A stretch of 64,000 bases of DNA, taken from NCBI GenBank assembly GCA_031769625.1, contig JAUIMM010000601.1:992001-1056000 (forward strand), written 5' to 3'. Of the stretch, positions 11,515 through 23,085 are shown piece after piece (the first letter of the stretch is position 1; the number at the start of each line of letters is the position of its first letter). The DNA is from Taudactylus pleione (taxonomy: Eukaryota > Chordata > Amphibia > Anura > Myobatrachidae). The position numbers and the translations under genes are program-made. Under the pieces are notes generated by a model. It searched no databases. It saw only the letters and a list, made by a program, of their open reading frames with translations, and was not told where the DNA came from.

Positions 11515-13094
11515 AGGGTCTCTGCCTGCTGTTCACATGGAATGTTAAAGGTCTTAATGACTCCATAAAATGTTTATTGGTTTTGAATCAGATTTAAAAA
11601 TTTAACGCTGATGTGTTGTGGCTCAAAAATAAACAGTCGGTGTGGTGGACTTTATACTCTACTTATTCTTCTACTTTTAGGGCTTTCTGTCGTTTGCAGG
11701 CAGATCATGAATGTTCACTTAGATTACATTCAGACTGATGTTTATGGATGCTATATCTTTATAAGGATGATAGCTAACTTTTTGACCCTTCTACTGGCTG
11801 TCCATGCACCTCCCCTATACAATAAAATTACTTTCAAATATGCAGCTTCATTTATAGCTTTGTTTCATGACACTCCAGCAGTCTTTCTAGCAGATGTTTT
11901 AGACCCAATGATGGATAGATGTAGGAGGAATCACCCTTTTTCACTCTACAGTAAATATATTTGTTAAATTTTGTACAAAATATGGTTGTATGATATGAGA
12001 TTACATGCATATCTTGTTTTTATACCTCCCATTTCACTCTTTCCCAGAATTATTTAATTTTTGTTTCTAGAAATGTCACTCCTATGTTTCAAACATTGAT
12101 TATTTTAGCCAGTGACATCTTTAAACATTCTCCTGTCCTAGTGACATTGGAACTTTTAGCAGAGTGAAGAGTTTTAAAAATTTAACCTGATTTGGATCTC
12201 TCTCTTGAGTGTGGGGTCTCAGATAATTGCACATTTGACTGGCTTTGTTGGTAACAACACAGTGGCTGACAATCCTCCAATGAAATGGGATGTCTTTAAG
12301 GCTTTCCTTAGTGGATCTTTCATTAATAGAAGCTCCCAAATTAAAACATTCAAGATATGTAGGTAGGTGGAAGTGTAGAAAATGTGCTGGGATATGGAGA
12401 ATTTACATGTTTCCTCAGGTTTAAAACACTCTCAAGAACAACTACTGTTAATTCAAAGTGAGTGGTTTCATTATATCTTTCAGAAATCTAAGAGAGTCTA
12501 TTCATACACTATGTTCAGGCTGACATGGGGGAGCATAGTTATCTTGCCTTGCTAGTCCTCAACTCAACCGACATTACTTGCATTGTCTGTCATACATAAT
12601 GCTACTGGTCACTGGGTCTCAGCGAGCTCAAACTTGTTTTCTGCATTATAAAGTACTTTATGACACTAAGATATCATACACTTAGGCCAATTTGCCAACA
12701 TATGTGAATGCCGTAGTTTTATTGAGATTTCCTCACAAAGCTGGGTATTATCTGTGCAACCCTTTAAAGAGTAGGTGCTTCATTTTGTCTATACAGACTT
12801 TCAGACCAGTAAGATGCTATTGGCATCTCTGTTGAAATATATAAAACTTTTTAGGCTTTTCAATCCTCAGCTGCTGTTATTACCTAATAATTTGAAAGGA
12901 CAAGTAAATTACACTCAATTTTGAAAGCTTTAATCACAGTGTGGCTTAAACCTGGTAAAGATCGATCGAATGCAGTTTCATACAGTCCAATATTCCTATT
13001 AATATCTGATGTTAAAATACTTGTTAATTTACTTGCAATTCATCTGAACTCTATAATATTAACTGGTGCACAATGGACAGATGGACTGGATTTC
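11515..13094 (+). pseudogene. LINE ORF2, endonuclease and RT N-terminal part
   Basis: The endonuclease nicks target DNA and RT copies the RNA at the nick. The frame at 11530 reads FTWNVKGLNDSIKCLLVLNQI, the usual start of an L1/Tx1 APE endonuclease (NVRGLN). One stop later follows FNADVLWLKNKQS, which matches LxADVVFLQET. Near 12940-13094 the text WLKPGKDRSNAVSYSPIFLL then DVKILVNLLAIHLNSII matches RT motifs (PKPGKD...SYRPISLLN...KILAKILANRL). It ends at the position of the usual DQTGF, here QWTDGLDF, where the insertion begins. The middle is riddled with stops. Confidence 0.7.
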
Positions 13095-13822
13095 CTTTAA
13101 ATCAACAACCACAAAATGTAGGAGAACATTTGCCTATGTCCACAGTGCTTGCACTGCTGGGGACAACACAGTGGTAGAGTCCTTAGTGTTATGCTCTGGA
13201 CCAAAAGAACCAACTTTTTACCTTTCCAATGTCTGTCCAGGCTGGCACTGAGGCACACTCGCTCTGTGAAACACTCCTGGATAGCACAGATGTCCACTCA
13301 TGCTGCATATTGCTCCTGGTTCTTAATGAGGTCTGTTTGTGCTGTTCCTGTCCTGTCCATTCAGTATCTTGTCATAGAGCATGGAGATGGCTCTCCACAG
13401 TCCCTTCCTCCTAGCATGTCTCCCCAGTATGATGGTATACAAGCTGCATGCCAGAGTTCCCTCTAATACCACAGTATGTGTGCAGCCATGTTGTACTCTT
13501 TTACCTGATGCTCTACTCATAGTGCTGCTCCCAGACCAGCTGATCACAAAATCCAATCCCTGGGGATCTACCCCTATAAATTCCATATCCTGACTGGCTC
13601 CTGTTGTCAGAACAATGCTGCTTCTGCTGAAGTTACAGCTCTGCGCTGTGCTGCCAGGTACTCAGTATCTGAATGGTTCCAGTCCATTACATTCCATTTT
13701 CAAGTCTCCAGTTCCATCTAGAACTCCAGTCTCATTTTACCACAGAGACTTGTTCATATCTCCAAACATTGGTCCCATCTGATATCTTCAAAACATTTGG
13801 CCCATCCAATATATTCAAACAT

Positions 13823-13925
13823 CAGTCTCAAACCAATCCAGTTCTTCAATTCATCAACATCAGTCTCAAACCAATCCAGTTCTTCAATTAATCACCATCA
13901 GTCTCAAATTATCCACTTCTTTAAT
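13823..13925. repeat. 42-bp tandem repeat, about 2.5 units (array continues after the foldback)
   Basis: Units carry CAGTCTCAAACCAATCCAG then TTCTTCAATTCATCAACAT. Related units reappear at 15570-15660, so the foldback at 13943-15402 seems to have split one array. Confidence 0.75.
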
Positions 13926-13942
13926 TCATAAGCACTTTTAAT

Positions 13943-15402
13943 ATCCAGTGTAGCCGGATATTATAGAAGACTCCTTTGTGGGTGCACTCTTATTTATAAA
14001 CATGTATTTAAAACATAACTTTTAATTGCTATATAAACCTAAAAACAGATAAGAAAAATATATAATACTTACAAAAAGACATATAATAAAGAAAAAAATT
14101 AGTAGCTCTTTCCCTATGAATTATAATAGGGATCAGGAGAAAAGTTGGTGAGAGGATGCAAAGAATGTGTGGTGCAATAAGAGCTACAGTATCACCAGTG
14201 GGAGATCAGCTGTGCACAGCCGAACCTCCCTCCTTCCTGTCCTGGGTGCGCATTTCACCTGTTGGCTTTCACAGACAGGCTAAGAAAGCCAACAGGCAAA
14301 ATCGATGTCAAGGACAGGAAGGAGGGTCGGCAGTGCATGGCTGATCTCCCACTGGCATCAGATAACTCTCATTTCACCACACATCTTCTGCTGACATCTG
14401 TCAGTGGTTAGGTACATTTCTCCCCTTTCTTTGCACTCTCAAGGTAGCACAGCCTGTGTGGGCTATGCTGCAATGTTATGATCAACAGTGTGCATTGCCA
14501 CTTCCTGGTCTACAGCAGAAGCATCCTTTACTATCTTCCACAGCACTAGACCACTGTGCTGTACTCTCATTATGCAACCACTGGGTTTCAAGTTGCATAA
14601 CAGCAGAAGCAGTATGGTGTTAATGGTGTTGTGAATTTTCACTTTGCTCATTGCTGTATACACAGTGGATTAAGAACTAATTGCATAATTTATGAGACAA
14701 TCTACTGTTTAAAAACATGTGCACTATGTAATAGAAATGACAGGATATGCACACATAGTGATGTCTATGTACCTACAAGACATGAATGAATATATATACA
14801 AAATCACCGTAAAGTCTAAATTAGGGTAAATTGATATATTGATATACTGTATTGACTATCTGACATCCAGATCAATTCAAGAGGTGCATAGGATAATTAA
14901 TCAGCAAACCATGGATAGGATCCAGTTGTGTGATAAATGTAAGTATTTACTGGATCTATTGTGTTGCTCCCAGTTGTTAGGATATACCACTAATATGGAT
15001 GTGATAATAGAATAATTATTATGCAGATCTATTGATATGAACCTTTGAGACTGTAATTTATGTATAGATATGATTCAATTTCTATAAGGTGTATACTGCT
15101 CTGACGCCGGAAAGTTGAGATATATCTTGTCTAAAAAGAAACTTGTAATTAACAATATTTAAGTGGGCATCTGATATTTTGTGACAAGCATATCCATAAT
15201 TATTTCTTTTTTGTTTTTGCCAACTTTTCCCCTGATCCCTGTTATACTTCATAGGGAAGGAGCTACTAGATTTATATTATTATATATTTTTCTTATCTGT
15301 TTTTAGGTGTATATAAAAATTAAAGGTTATATTTCAAATACATGTTTATACATAAGAGTGCCCCCACAAAGGACTCTTCTATACTACTCTGCTATACTGG
15401 AT
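13943..15402. mobile_element. Foldback (long-TIR) element
   Basis: The left arm at about 13943-14148 and the right arm at about 15220-15402 are inverted copies. Anchors are ATCCAGTGTAGC against GCTATACTGGAT, TATAAACATGTATTT against its complement, AGTAGCTCTTTCCCTATGAA against TTCATAGGGAAGGAGCTACT, and GGGATCAGGAGAAAAGTTGG against CCAACTTTTCCCCTGATCCC. Arms are about 185-205 bp with modest divergence. There is no coding sequence and no clear target duplication. A second, unrelated palindrome sits inside at 14166-14388. Confidence 0.85.
14166..14388. repeat. Hairpin palindrome of about 220 bp
   Basis: Arms at about 14166-14268 and 14276-14388 pair over nearly their whole length, for example CCAGTGGGAGATCAGC against GCTGATCTCCCACTGG, and CTCCTTCCTGTCCT against AGGACAGGAAGGAG. 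The loop is about 10 bp. It looks like a small palindromic MITE inserted in the larger foldback. Confidence 0.85.
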
Positions 15403-16049
15403 AGTAAAAATGCTTGTGTATTTCAGTGTTTATTACTCCTGGGGTGCACCACCAACCCTCAGATATAAGGAATTATCAACCTACTGATTTTTGTCTATGT
15501 TGATTATTTGTAAATATTTATAAAAGTCTGATTTGTATTATCCAGTGCGGAATTCCTTTTTGTTGCCACTTCTTCAATTAATCAACATTTGTCTCAATGC
15601 GATCCAGCTCTTCAATTTATCAACATAGGTCTCAAACCAACTTTGCTCTTCATTTCAGCATCACCTCTTTTCAAACCAGTGCTTCTCATCAATTCAGCAT
15701 CATCGGTCCCAATCTGATGCTGCTCTTCTATCCAGTTTCATCAACTCCAGTTATATTCTCTTCTGCTCATCATTGGTTCTAGTCCGATATCAGCATCTCC
15801 AGTTCTCATTCAAACCTGCTCTATCATGAAGACATTATATTACTGTCCTCACCTTTGGGCCCATCATCCTCTACAGTTCCTCTACTTCATCACATTAATA
15901 CTTAAGGAAGTCCTGGCTCAAGCCACCCAGCTTCATCCACACCTCTCAAGTTTTCTCTGCAGCCTCCCATGCCTGTTCCGACTAACTCCAAACCTCAGGC
16001 ATGAAACTTAGATGCCAACAGTATTTAACTCTGTGGAGTGGTAGTATAT

Positions 16050-17480
16050 GTGGCCAGTGTTTCACAGATTTGGTTTTGTTTTTGGATTCATTCTGTCCTA
16101 GTCGCCAAGATCTACATTCATGGTTTTACCTCTGCTTTTAATTAACTTGGAAGGTACACTAGTCAGGGATTTCTGCTGTCATGGGCTCTTTTTTATCTTG
16201 ACATTTACAGTAATTCCTGGCTTCCCTTATTATTAATGTTCTGGGATCCATGGCCTTTATGTTGGGGAAATAGAGGATAAACTAACTTTGCATGCGGATG
16301 ACACACTGCTACTTTTGTTTGATGCACATAGGTCTTTGCATGGCATTTGTTACAGTTGTTGTAAACTATTTGGGACTTCAAGTTAATTGGAATAAATCAA
16401 ACATTTAACCATGCATGGCACTATACTGGTTTCTGACTCCTTCTCTCATCCACTAAGATTGATGCTGCAATCTAAATACTTAGGATTTTGGAACACCCAT
16501 AGCTCTTCTGATTTTAGTAGACTAATTATGGACCCTGTGGTTAACTTGTTTAAATCCAAATGCCATGTGTGGAAAAGGCACTCATTGAAGGTTAAAAAGA
16601 GGGTCACTAGTTTTAAAAAGATTATACAACCCAAATACATGTATGAGCTACAGCATTCCTCGCTTTACATTCCAAACCATACTTTTCAGTTGATTAACAA
16701 CTTGCTACTGTCCTTTATGTGCAGTGACAAAAGGACAATGATAAAATTTTGCACTAAGACTAGATTTAAAGGCTCTAGGAGTTTAGCTATTCCCAACCTT
16801 ACAGTATATTATTCGGTTGCTCAGCTTTCTCATCTGCTTCATTGGGTGTTACTTGAACTTTTGGATGAGAATGTGATGACTTCATTAACCCTAGTGCATA
16901 TTCTCCTTATAAATAGTTCAAAAGAAACATGGCTCCTATTTACAACAGGTCATTGAGATGTGGACCATGATGTATAAAGTTTTGAAAGGTAAGATTTGGT
17001 CTGTGGGGTAATATTAGATTCTCTGGATTGGGCAAATTTGAAGGGCAAAGCTTATGGACACACTTTGGTGTGCTTGTGCTAGGCCAAGTTTTCTTAGATG
17101 GCCAATTATTTTCTCAGTTCAAACGGGAGTTTGAATTTCTAAACTCAACTTTTTACTTTATTTACAATTAGAACATGCTCTTGTTGCCCAGTTTGGAGAG
17201 TCTTCTGCAGTGCTGTGCATTTCCCCTGTCAATTCTTGCCTGCCAGGATGGTATCATGTAAAGGTATATCTATATTGTACTTTGTTCCACAGTTAACCAT
17301 TTGGTTCAACCTAAGGAACTGCTATCTCTTAGGGTAAATGAGAATCAATTTAAGGGCTGTCTCTGATAAGAAGTGGTATACTATCATGTGTCAGATTTCA
17401 GCAAATTCACTTGTACATTTTGCAGAATCTATTGCAGTCCTGAGGGCTTATTTAATAGAAGTGTCTGACAGGATTCCGGG
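16050..17480 (+). pseudogene. LINE ORF2, late RT and C-terminal part
   Basis: From about 16070 the frames show FGFxxxFI and GT-SQGFLLSxxLF, matching the RT block RGTRQGCPLSP. At about 16258 follows GLYVGEIEDKLTLHADDTLL, the RT catalytic block with HADD where FADD is usual. The open stretch 16411-16956 reads SKYLGFWNTH, IIQPKYMYEL, SSLYIPNHTF and RFKGSRSLAIPNL, which is the post-RT thumb region of L1/Tx1 ORF2. Weak matches continue to about 17480. Frameshifts and stops make it non-functional. The two aspartates of the active-site block are present. Confidence 0.75.
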
Positions 17481-17587
17481 CAGTCCTAAGTCTGGTTCTC
17501 TAGCCTGCATGTTTAGGCTTCTACTATTGGAGTGTACAGTAGTGATTCCAGTGAGAGTGTGTGGGGTTACAGACAATTTATTAACTT

Positions 17588-18405
17588 TAACAATACACAG
17601 GTAATCCATGCGCAGAACCTTCAATGGGGAAATCACTAATGGTATGGTGATATATTTGTAACCACCACAATAGTCAATAGGTCAAGTCTGAAAAATGGAT
17701 ATTACTGTATATTCATATCAAAATAAAATTCATGCTTCTAAATCCTCTTCTTGAAAATAAAACTGGTCTGCCCAAATCGTCGCACACGTCACTTGTTGAT
17801 TTCCTCACACCCACTGGGTACCCTTGGGCTCAGGAATCCACCCTCTCAGCTGAGGCACTTCCTCGGAATAGTCACCAACGTGTTTCAGCTAGTAAAGCCT
17901 TTCACAAGACACACCTTGAGAAAGTCTTTACTAGCTGAAACGCGTTGGTGACTATTCCGTGGAAGTGCTGTTCCAGACCTCAGCTGAGAGGGTGGATTCC
18001 TGAGCCCAGGAGGTACCCGGTTGTTACAACTTTATATGCTTGATGGTGTTAGTATAAACCCCAAAGTCTGGTACGCAGCATTATTATTTTAAACACATTG
18101 TCAGTGAATAAATTGTATCACACTATTGTGGCCCTCCTTTGTCTCCTTTTTTTCTTTGAGGAACAAGGAGGTACCACGGTGGGTGTGAGGAAATCAACAA
18201 GTGACGTGTGTGATGATTTGGGCAGACCAGTTTTATTTTCAAGTAGAGGATTTAGAAGCATGAATTTTATGTTGATATGAATATACAGTAATATCCATTT
18301 TTCAGACTTGACCTATTGACTATTGTGGTGGTTACAAATATATCACCATACCATTAGTGATTTCCCCATTGAAGGTTCTGCGCAAGGTTTACCTGTGTAT
18401 TGTTA
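17588..18405. mobile_element. Nested foldback element
   Basis: The outer arms (17588-17815 and 18180-18405) are inverted copies: TAACAATACACAGGTAA ends, GCGCAGAACCTTCAATGGGG, TGGTATGGTGATATATTTGT and AACTGGTCTGCCCAAATC each recur as complements. An inner palindrome at 17816-18019 has arms containing GGAATCCACCCTCTCAGCTG and GGAATAGTCACCAACG. Between the inner palindrome and the right outer arm lies about 160 bp of unpaired sequence. There is no coding capacity. About four fifths of the element can pair with itself. Confidence 0.88.
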
Positions 18406-20175
18406 TTTGTATTTCTTTGGTGTTGGGCGTACACCTTTTAAACCTGTTGAAGCATTTCCCTCATATATGTGAAGCGCTCGGATTATCAACCCCTTTTTTT
18501 TATTATTTATTAACTTTGTATCTCTCTTAAGATGACTTTTTCCTTTACTGTACAAGTCACAAAGCCCTCCCAAAATTTCACAAATTATAGTCACACTGTT
18601 ATGAATCTATACATGGTAGGTAGCTTAGATGATGGGTAGAGGGGATTGGGTTAGTGAATACCCAGGAGGTACACAGCCTTACTTATTATTTCTGAGTAAG
18701 GTATTTACATATAGGTCACAGCTGCTGTTTAATATGCTTGACTTTGCGTAACAATTTGGCACAATTCATCTACTGCATGTATTTGAATTATTATGCTTTA
18801 CTATTTTATCTATTGTGTATTTGTGCACAATATTTTGCATATCGATAGATCATCATTGTATTTTGGTGCACTGTTTTATAAGTGTGAATATTTAAATTCT
18901 ATATTTTGTGTTTGCTTTGTATTTATATTTTTGTTGTTGCTTTGTTTACCTTAAGTGAACCAAAGAGTTAAAGGCATAGGAATAGGAAAACATGCAACAA
19001 TGGGTATATATAGTGCACTTCTACAGGTTTTTTTACATATTTATTTTAGTATTGAATGGAGTAAGACATATCTTTGTATAGACTGGGGAGCATGTATATG
19101 ATTTTATTTTTGGATTAGAACAAAGAAATTATGAAGTATTCTGTTAAATAAAAGAATGATGACAATGAGAAGGGCAAGTGTCCCATTAAATCTATTTATA
19201 GTAACTTGGGAAACAGAAAGAAATGTATTCAGGGAATATACTTGTTTTAATCTACATATAAAGGTGGACCAGCAAAAATGATGTAATTTGTTGCATGAAC
19301 AGTGCAACATTATTACAGAAAATAACAGTTTTTTTCTCATTTAAATAACCATTCTTTTAAATAGGAAAATGCATTATATATTCAATTTGTTATGGCATAA
19401 TATATTCCTAATTTCAGGGAAAGCACATCCAATAAATTCATAAAAGTAATTCTGGAACAAAAGTGAGAAATAAAAACTCATTGGTTGCATTCTTTTTGTA
19501 AATCCTCACTCGATTCACTCACTAGCTATTATTAAAACATTAGATGTTAAGGAAGATCATTCTCTTTTTTTATTTGTTTTGAGGGATTTAAAAGGTATTT
19601 CAAATCACCCCCATATTTGATTGAGTGATATTTATGGAGACATTTGCTTAGATGACAGGTACTTTAGATTTCATACCACACATAAAACTGCAGTTGTGCA
19701 TTTACTATTAGACGTTTTCTTTCAAGTTCATCATTCTTATTATATAACCAACATGGATAAGACTTTAAGAAAGCATATATTGGTTATAATTTACCACTCC
19801 TGTTGTATCCAATGTAATTTATTTTTGTGAGTTCTAAAATCAAATATAAACACTAAGGGTGAAAGAGTTAGCTTCTATGTTGATGATTGTATATCAAAGT
19901 AGAGAACTGACTCTAGCACATATAAATTTCTGACATTATTGTAGTTGCTACGAATGGTAAAACAAAATGTTAGAGATACAAATGAAACCTTCTATGGCTT
20001 TACTGCAATTAAACTTGCACTGTAATGACACATTAGCAAATTATATAGTACAGAAGGAGAATACCCAAGTCTGAGTATAGCAAAAATATATAATCATTAT
20101 TATTATTTTTGTGTAGCTTCTAATTTCTTCAGAAGCTGATTTGTAAAAAGATAAATAACCATACACAACTGGATT
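18406..20175. other. AT-rich non-coding DNA
   Basis: No domain-bearing ORF, RNA gene or long repeat was seen. Frames at 19104-19340 and 19621-19830 lack recognisable motifs. Confidence 0.55.
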
Positions 20176-20372
20176 GCACAAATCAGAGGTGTCACTAGGG
20201 TTGGTGTCACCCAGTTGTAGAACTTATGGTGACACAACCCCTCCTCCACACAAAAAAAAAAATCTATATATCAGAAAAAAAATGCACACAAGCCTGGCTC
20301 AAATTTTCATTGGGTGCTGAAGTCACATAAGGATTCAATAGACATAGATATCATACAAAAAATGTAAGAAAG

Positions 20373-20794
20373 AGACCAGCACACCACCATAAGTTGCAAA
20401 AATTAAATATTTAAATGTCCATAATAAAGTGCATGAGCATATTTAGCAGCAAATGTGTACAGAATGTATTTGTAAATAGGCATGTTACTTATCGAGTATA
20501 ACAAAGCAGCCATATCAGTCAATGTAGCCATTTGCTACTTTCACTGATATGGCTGGGGGAGGGGCGATAGCCTGCCCAAAAGTGACTATTATCTGGCTAC
20601 CAGGTCACCATCTTATCATGCCAATGGATATCGACCAAGACGGTTGACATGGCTGCTTTGTTATACTCAATAAGTAACATGCCTATTTACAAATACGTTC
20701 TGTATACATTTGCTGCTAAATATGCTAATGCACTTTATTATGGACATTTAAATACAGTATATATTTTTTGCAACTTATGGTGGTGTGCTGGTCT
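20373..20794. repeat. Foldback nested in the hAT element
   Basis: The left arm at about 20373-20516 and the right arm at about 20646-20794 pair: GACCAGCACACCACCATAAG against CTTATGGTGGTGTGCTGGTC, AAATGTCCATAATAAAGTGC against GCACTTTATTATGGACATTT, and AACAAAGCAGCCAT against ATGGCTGCTTTGTT. A 130-bp spacer separates them. The right arm leads into (TA)n. Confidence 0.87.
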
Positions 20795-20816
20795 GTATAT
20801 TATATTTTATGTATGA

Positions 20817-21060
20817 GATATATATATATATATATAATGCACATGTGGTCCGGCTCTCCCTATAGTACAATAAACAACACCGGGTGCCCGCACAAATGAC
20901 TGAATAGATACTTCCTAAATAGTGCAGCACTCCTGGATTTTCAAAGAATATTGAAGCAATGGCAAGTATGGCAACGTTTCAGTGCCTGGCTTTAATAGTA
21001 CAGCATGGTCTGATGAAAGTGGCGTACTATGAAATCCAGGAGTGCTACACCATCTGGGAA

Positions 21061-21104
<44 letters not shown>

Positions 21105-21136
21105 ATATATATATATATGAATTTATATAAAGATAT

Positions 21137-21187
<51 letters not shown>

Positions 21188-21212
21188 TATATGCATACAT
21201 ACACACACACAC
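20817..21212. repeat. (TA)n and (CA)n microsatellite tracts
   Basis: (TA)n runs lie at 20817-20836, 21063-21118 and 21139-21167, with (CA)n at 21168-21187 and 21199-21212. The non-repetitive island 20837-21062 is the module described separately. Confidence 0.93.
20918..21060 (+). repeat. Inverted-repeat module with AGTGCTGCAC-type end and CTGATGA/GAAA motif
   Basis: AGCACTCCTGGA at 20926-20937 pairs with TCCAGGAGTGCT at 21035-21046. Between them, CTGATGA (21010-21016) is followed by a weak AGT/ACT hairpin and GAAA (21031-21034). The layout superficially resembles a hammerhead core closed by a 12-bp helix, but no pairing for the remaining helix is seen. The module ends about 16 bp before a (TA)n run. 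Confidence 0.5.
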
Positions 21213-21360
21213 AGCAGTGAGGGGTGCAGCATTCCATGCTCTTACAGATAACACGACTCTGGCATTAAATTTGCAACATTTCAGTGTTTGTTTAATTAGG
21301 CACTGTCATCAGGCTAATTAACACAAAACAACTCTCAACTTAAATGGAAAAATACAATTC
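21213..21360 (-). repeat. Second GTGCTGC-ended module
   Basis: On the minus strand the module has CTGATGA (21312-21306), then AGTG, a 14-base loop, CACT and GAAA (21282-21279). Its outer edge, GGGTGCAGCATTCC on the plus strand, sits beside the (CA)n/(TA)n tract. Confidence 0.45.
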
Positions 21361-21439
21361 ACCACATGTATGCTGAAGGCTGGACCAAGACCACTCACCC
21401 TGCGCAGCCGTGCACAGTCTGTGACATCATCACGCCCTT

Positions 21440-22250
21440 ATGCTTTACCACCAGTAGCGCACCTTATGCAGTGCCCCAGTAGTGCCAATTTTTCAGTAAT
21501 TCCCCTTATGAAGTGCCCCAGTAATGCCCCTTATGTTGTGCCCCTTATACAGTATCCCCAGTAGTGTGCCTTATACAGTGTCCCCAGTAGCACCTCTTAT
21601 GCAGTGCCCCAGCAATGCCCCTTAAGTTGTGCCCCCAGTAGTGCCCCCTATACAGTGCCCCCAGTAGTATGCCTTGTACAGTCACAGTGCCCCCAGTAGC
21701 GCCTCTTATGCAGTGCCCCAGCAATGCCCCTTTAGCTGTGCAGCCAGTAGTGCCCTTATACAGTGCCCCCAGTATTTCCTCTTATGTAGTGCCCACAGCA
21801 ATGCCCCTTAAGCAGTGCCTCCAGTAGCACCTCTTATGCAGTGCCCCAGCAATGCCCCTTAAGCTGTGCCCCCAGTAGTGCCCTTATACAGTGACCCCAG
21901 TTTTGCCTCTAATGCAGTACCCCAGCAAAGCCCCTTAAGATGTGCCCCCAGTAACACCTCTTATGCAGTGCCCCAGCAATGCCCCTTAAGCTGTGCCCCC
22001 AGTAGTACCCTTATACAGTGCCCCCAGTATTCCCTCTTATGTAGTGCCCACAGCAATGCCCCTTAAGCAGTTCCCCCAGTAGTGCCTCTTATGCAGTGCC
22101 CCAGCAATGCCCCTTAAGCTGTGCCCCCAGTAGTGCCCTTATACAGTGCCCCCAGTTTTGCCTCTAATGCAGTGACCCCAGCAATTTCCCTTAAGCTATG
22201 CCCACAGTAGCACCTCATATGCAGTGGCCCCAGTAACCCCCCTTAAGCTG
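21440..22250. repeat. Degenerate minisatellite, CAGTGCCCCAGTARTGCCCCT family
   Basis: More than 25 diverged units of roughly 26-32 bp built from the phrases TTATGCAGTGCCCC, AGTAGTGCCCCTTATAC and CAGCAATGCCCCTTAAG. Some multi-unit blocks recur (near 21680-21760, 21820-21900 and 22080-22160), which indicates higher-order duplication. Open frames here are by-products of the repeat. Confidence 0.9.
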
Positions 22251-22916
22251 TGCCCCCTCCCCTGAGCAGTCAGTCAGTACTTACCTCTTCTCTCTTCACA
22301 ACCTGCTGGCCTGCACTGGGTGTGTCCAGGTGGGGTGCACACTTATCTTGAGTCCCTCTTGGCAATGCACTCACAGGCCCATAGTCCCTCCTCCTCTTTC
22401 TTCATCAGGCTGAGTGGCTCCCCCAGAACTACAAGCGGATCTGGCATGCACGATGACGTCATCGCGGCCGGCATCCAGAACCACACACAGGCACAGAGTT
22501 TCATTGTACCTGTGTGTGGCTCTGGACACCAGCCGCAGTGAGAGAATGTGCAGCTGACACCCGGCGGTGGGAGGGGGCAGAGCAGAGGACCAGCGGCAGG
22601 ATGGACAAGTGGGATATACAGTGTCTCCGGCTCCAGCAGCTCATGGTTGGTGGTGGTGCCATGGGTGTGCGGCCTGCAGGTGTGACGTGCTGCTCTTCTT
22701 GGTGTCACCCCCTTGAAGGGTGACTCCCAGTGCATGCCGCACCCCCCACACCCTCCTAGTGACACCACTGGCACAAATGTCTGGCTTCCATTTTATTATA
22801 TTTTTATGCCCTCATGTAAGTTTTCAAGTAAAAACAATTTAAACATTTGAAAATTGAATTATGGTTAAAATGCATAAAAATAAATCTGAATTAAAAAAAA
22901 GGTAAATTAGTGATGC

Positions 22917-23085
22917 CTAACTTGGTATAGGAGATTAACTGGAATGACAACAATCCCAATCCTCATCAGTGGATGTAGACAACTCTGAAAATGTGTTCCA
23001 AGTGAGGCAAGTCAATATAGAAGCACCATACAAATATAAAGGAGATTAGTGTTTCCTATACCAAGTTAAGCATCCCTACCTAACT
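22917..23085. repeat. Small inverted-repeat element
   Basis: GATGCCTAACTTGGTATAGG at about 22911-22930 pairs with CCTATACCAAGTTAAGCATC at about 23055-23074, with a 125-bp spacer. It is a candidate MITE. No target duplication was identified. Confidence 0.6.

Larger units (their letters stand above)
13095..16050. other. Insertion within the LINE, class unknown
   Basis: This block separates the two LINE halves. It contains a tandem array of 42-bp units, a 1.46-kb foldback inserted into that array, and pyrimidine-rich text (CTCCAGTTC, TCATCAACA, CAGCATCA phrases) on both sides. It could be a solo LTR or another non-coding element. No paired LTR, TIR or ORF supports a class. The frames at 13066-13593 have no recognisable domain. 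Confidence 0.5.
11515..17587 (+). mobile_element. L1/Tx1-type LINE, split by a nested insertion
   Basis: Endonuclease and early reverse-transcriptase motifs occupy 11515-13094. Late RT and C-terminal motifs resume at about 16050 and run to about 17480 in the same orientation. The 3-kb stretch between is non-LINE DNA. The right side abuts the foldback at 17588. No 5' UTR or poly(A) tail was identified. Confidence 0.75.
20184..22770. mobile_element. Non-autonomous hAT-type element with perfect 8-bp target duplication
   Basis: The left end CAGAGGTGTCACTAGG (20184) matches the inverted right end CAGTGGTGTCACTAGG (22770). The 8 bp before the left end (20176-20183) and after the right end (22771-22778) are both GCACAAAT. 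CAG-starting short TIRs with 8-bp duplications are the hallmark of hAT elements. The interior has no transposase. It holds a foldback, (TA)n/(CA)n tracts, GAGTGC-type modules and a minisatellite. It is therefore either a large non-autonomous element or a smaller one expanded by later insertions. Confidence 0.85.

Noticed and set aside
11611..11967. 118-codon frame as a host gene
   Set aside because: It overlaps the LINE endonuclease in another frame and has no recognisable domain.
13066..13593. Overlapping ORFs on both strands
   Set aside because: No motif, both strands equally open, and located in the unclassified insert; probably chance.
21010..21046. Calling a functional hammerhead ribozyme
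   Set aside because: The core strings are there, but helix I cannot be drawn and helix II is weak; reported only as a resemblance.
21370..22066. ORFs in the CAGTGCCCC region
   Set aside because: They are minisatellite by-products with no start context or domain.
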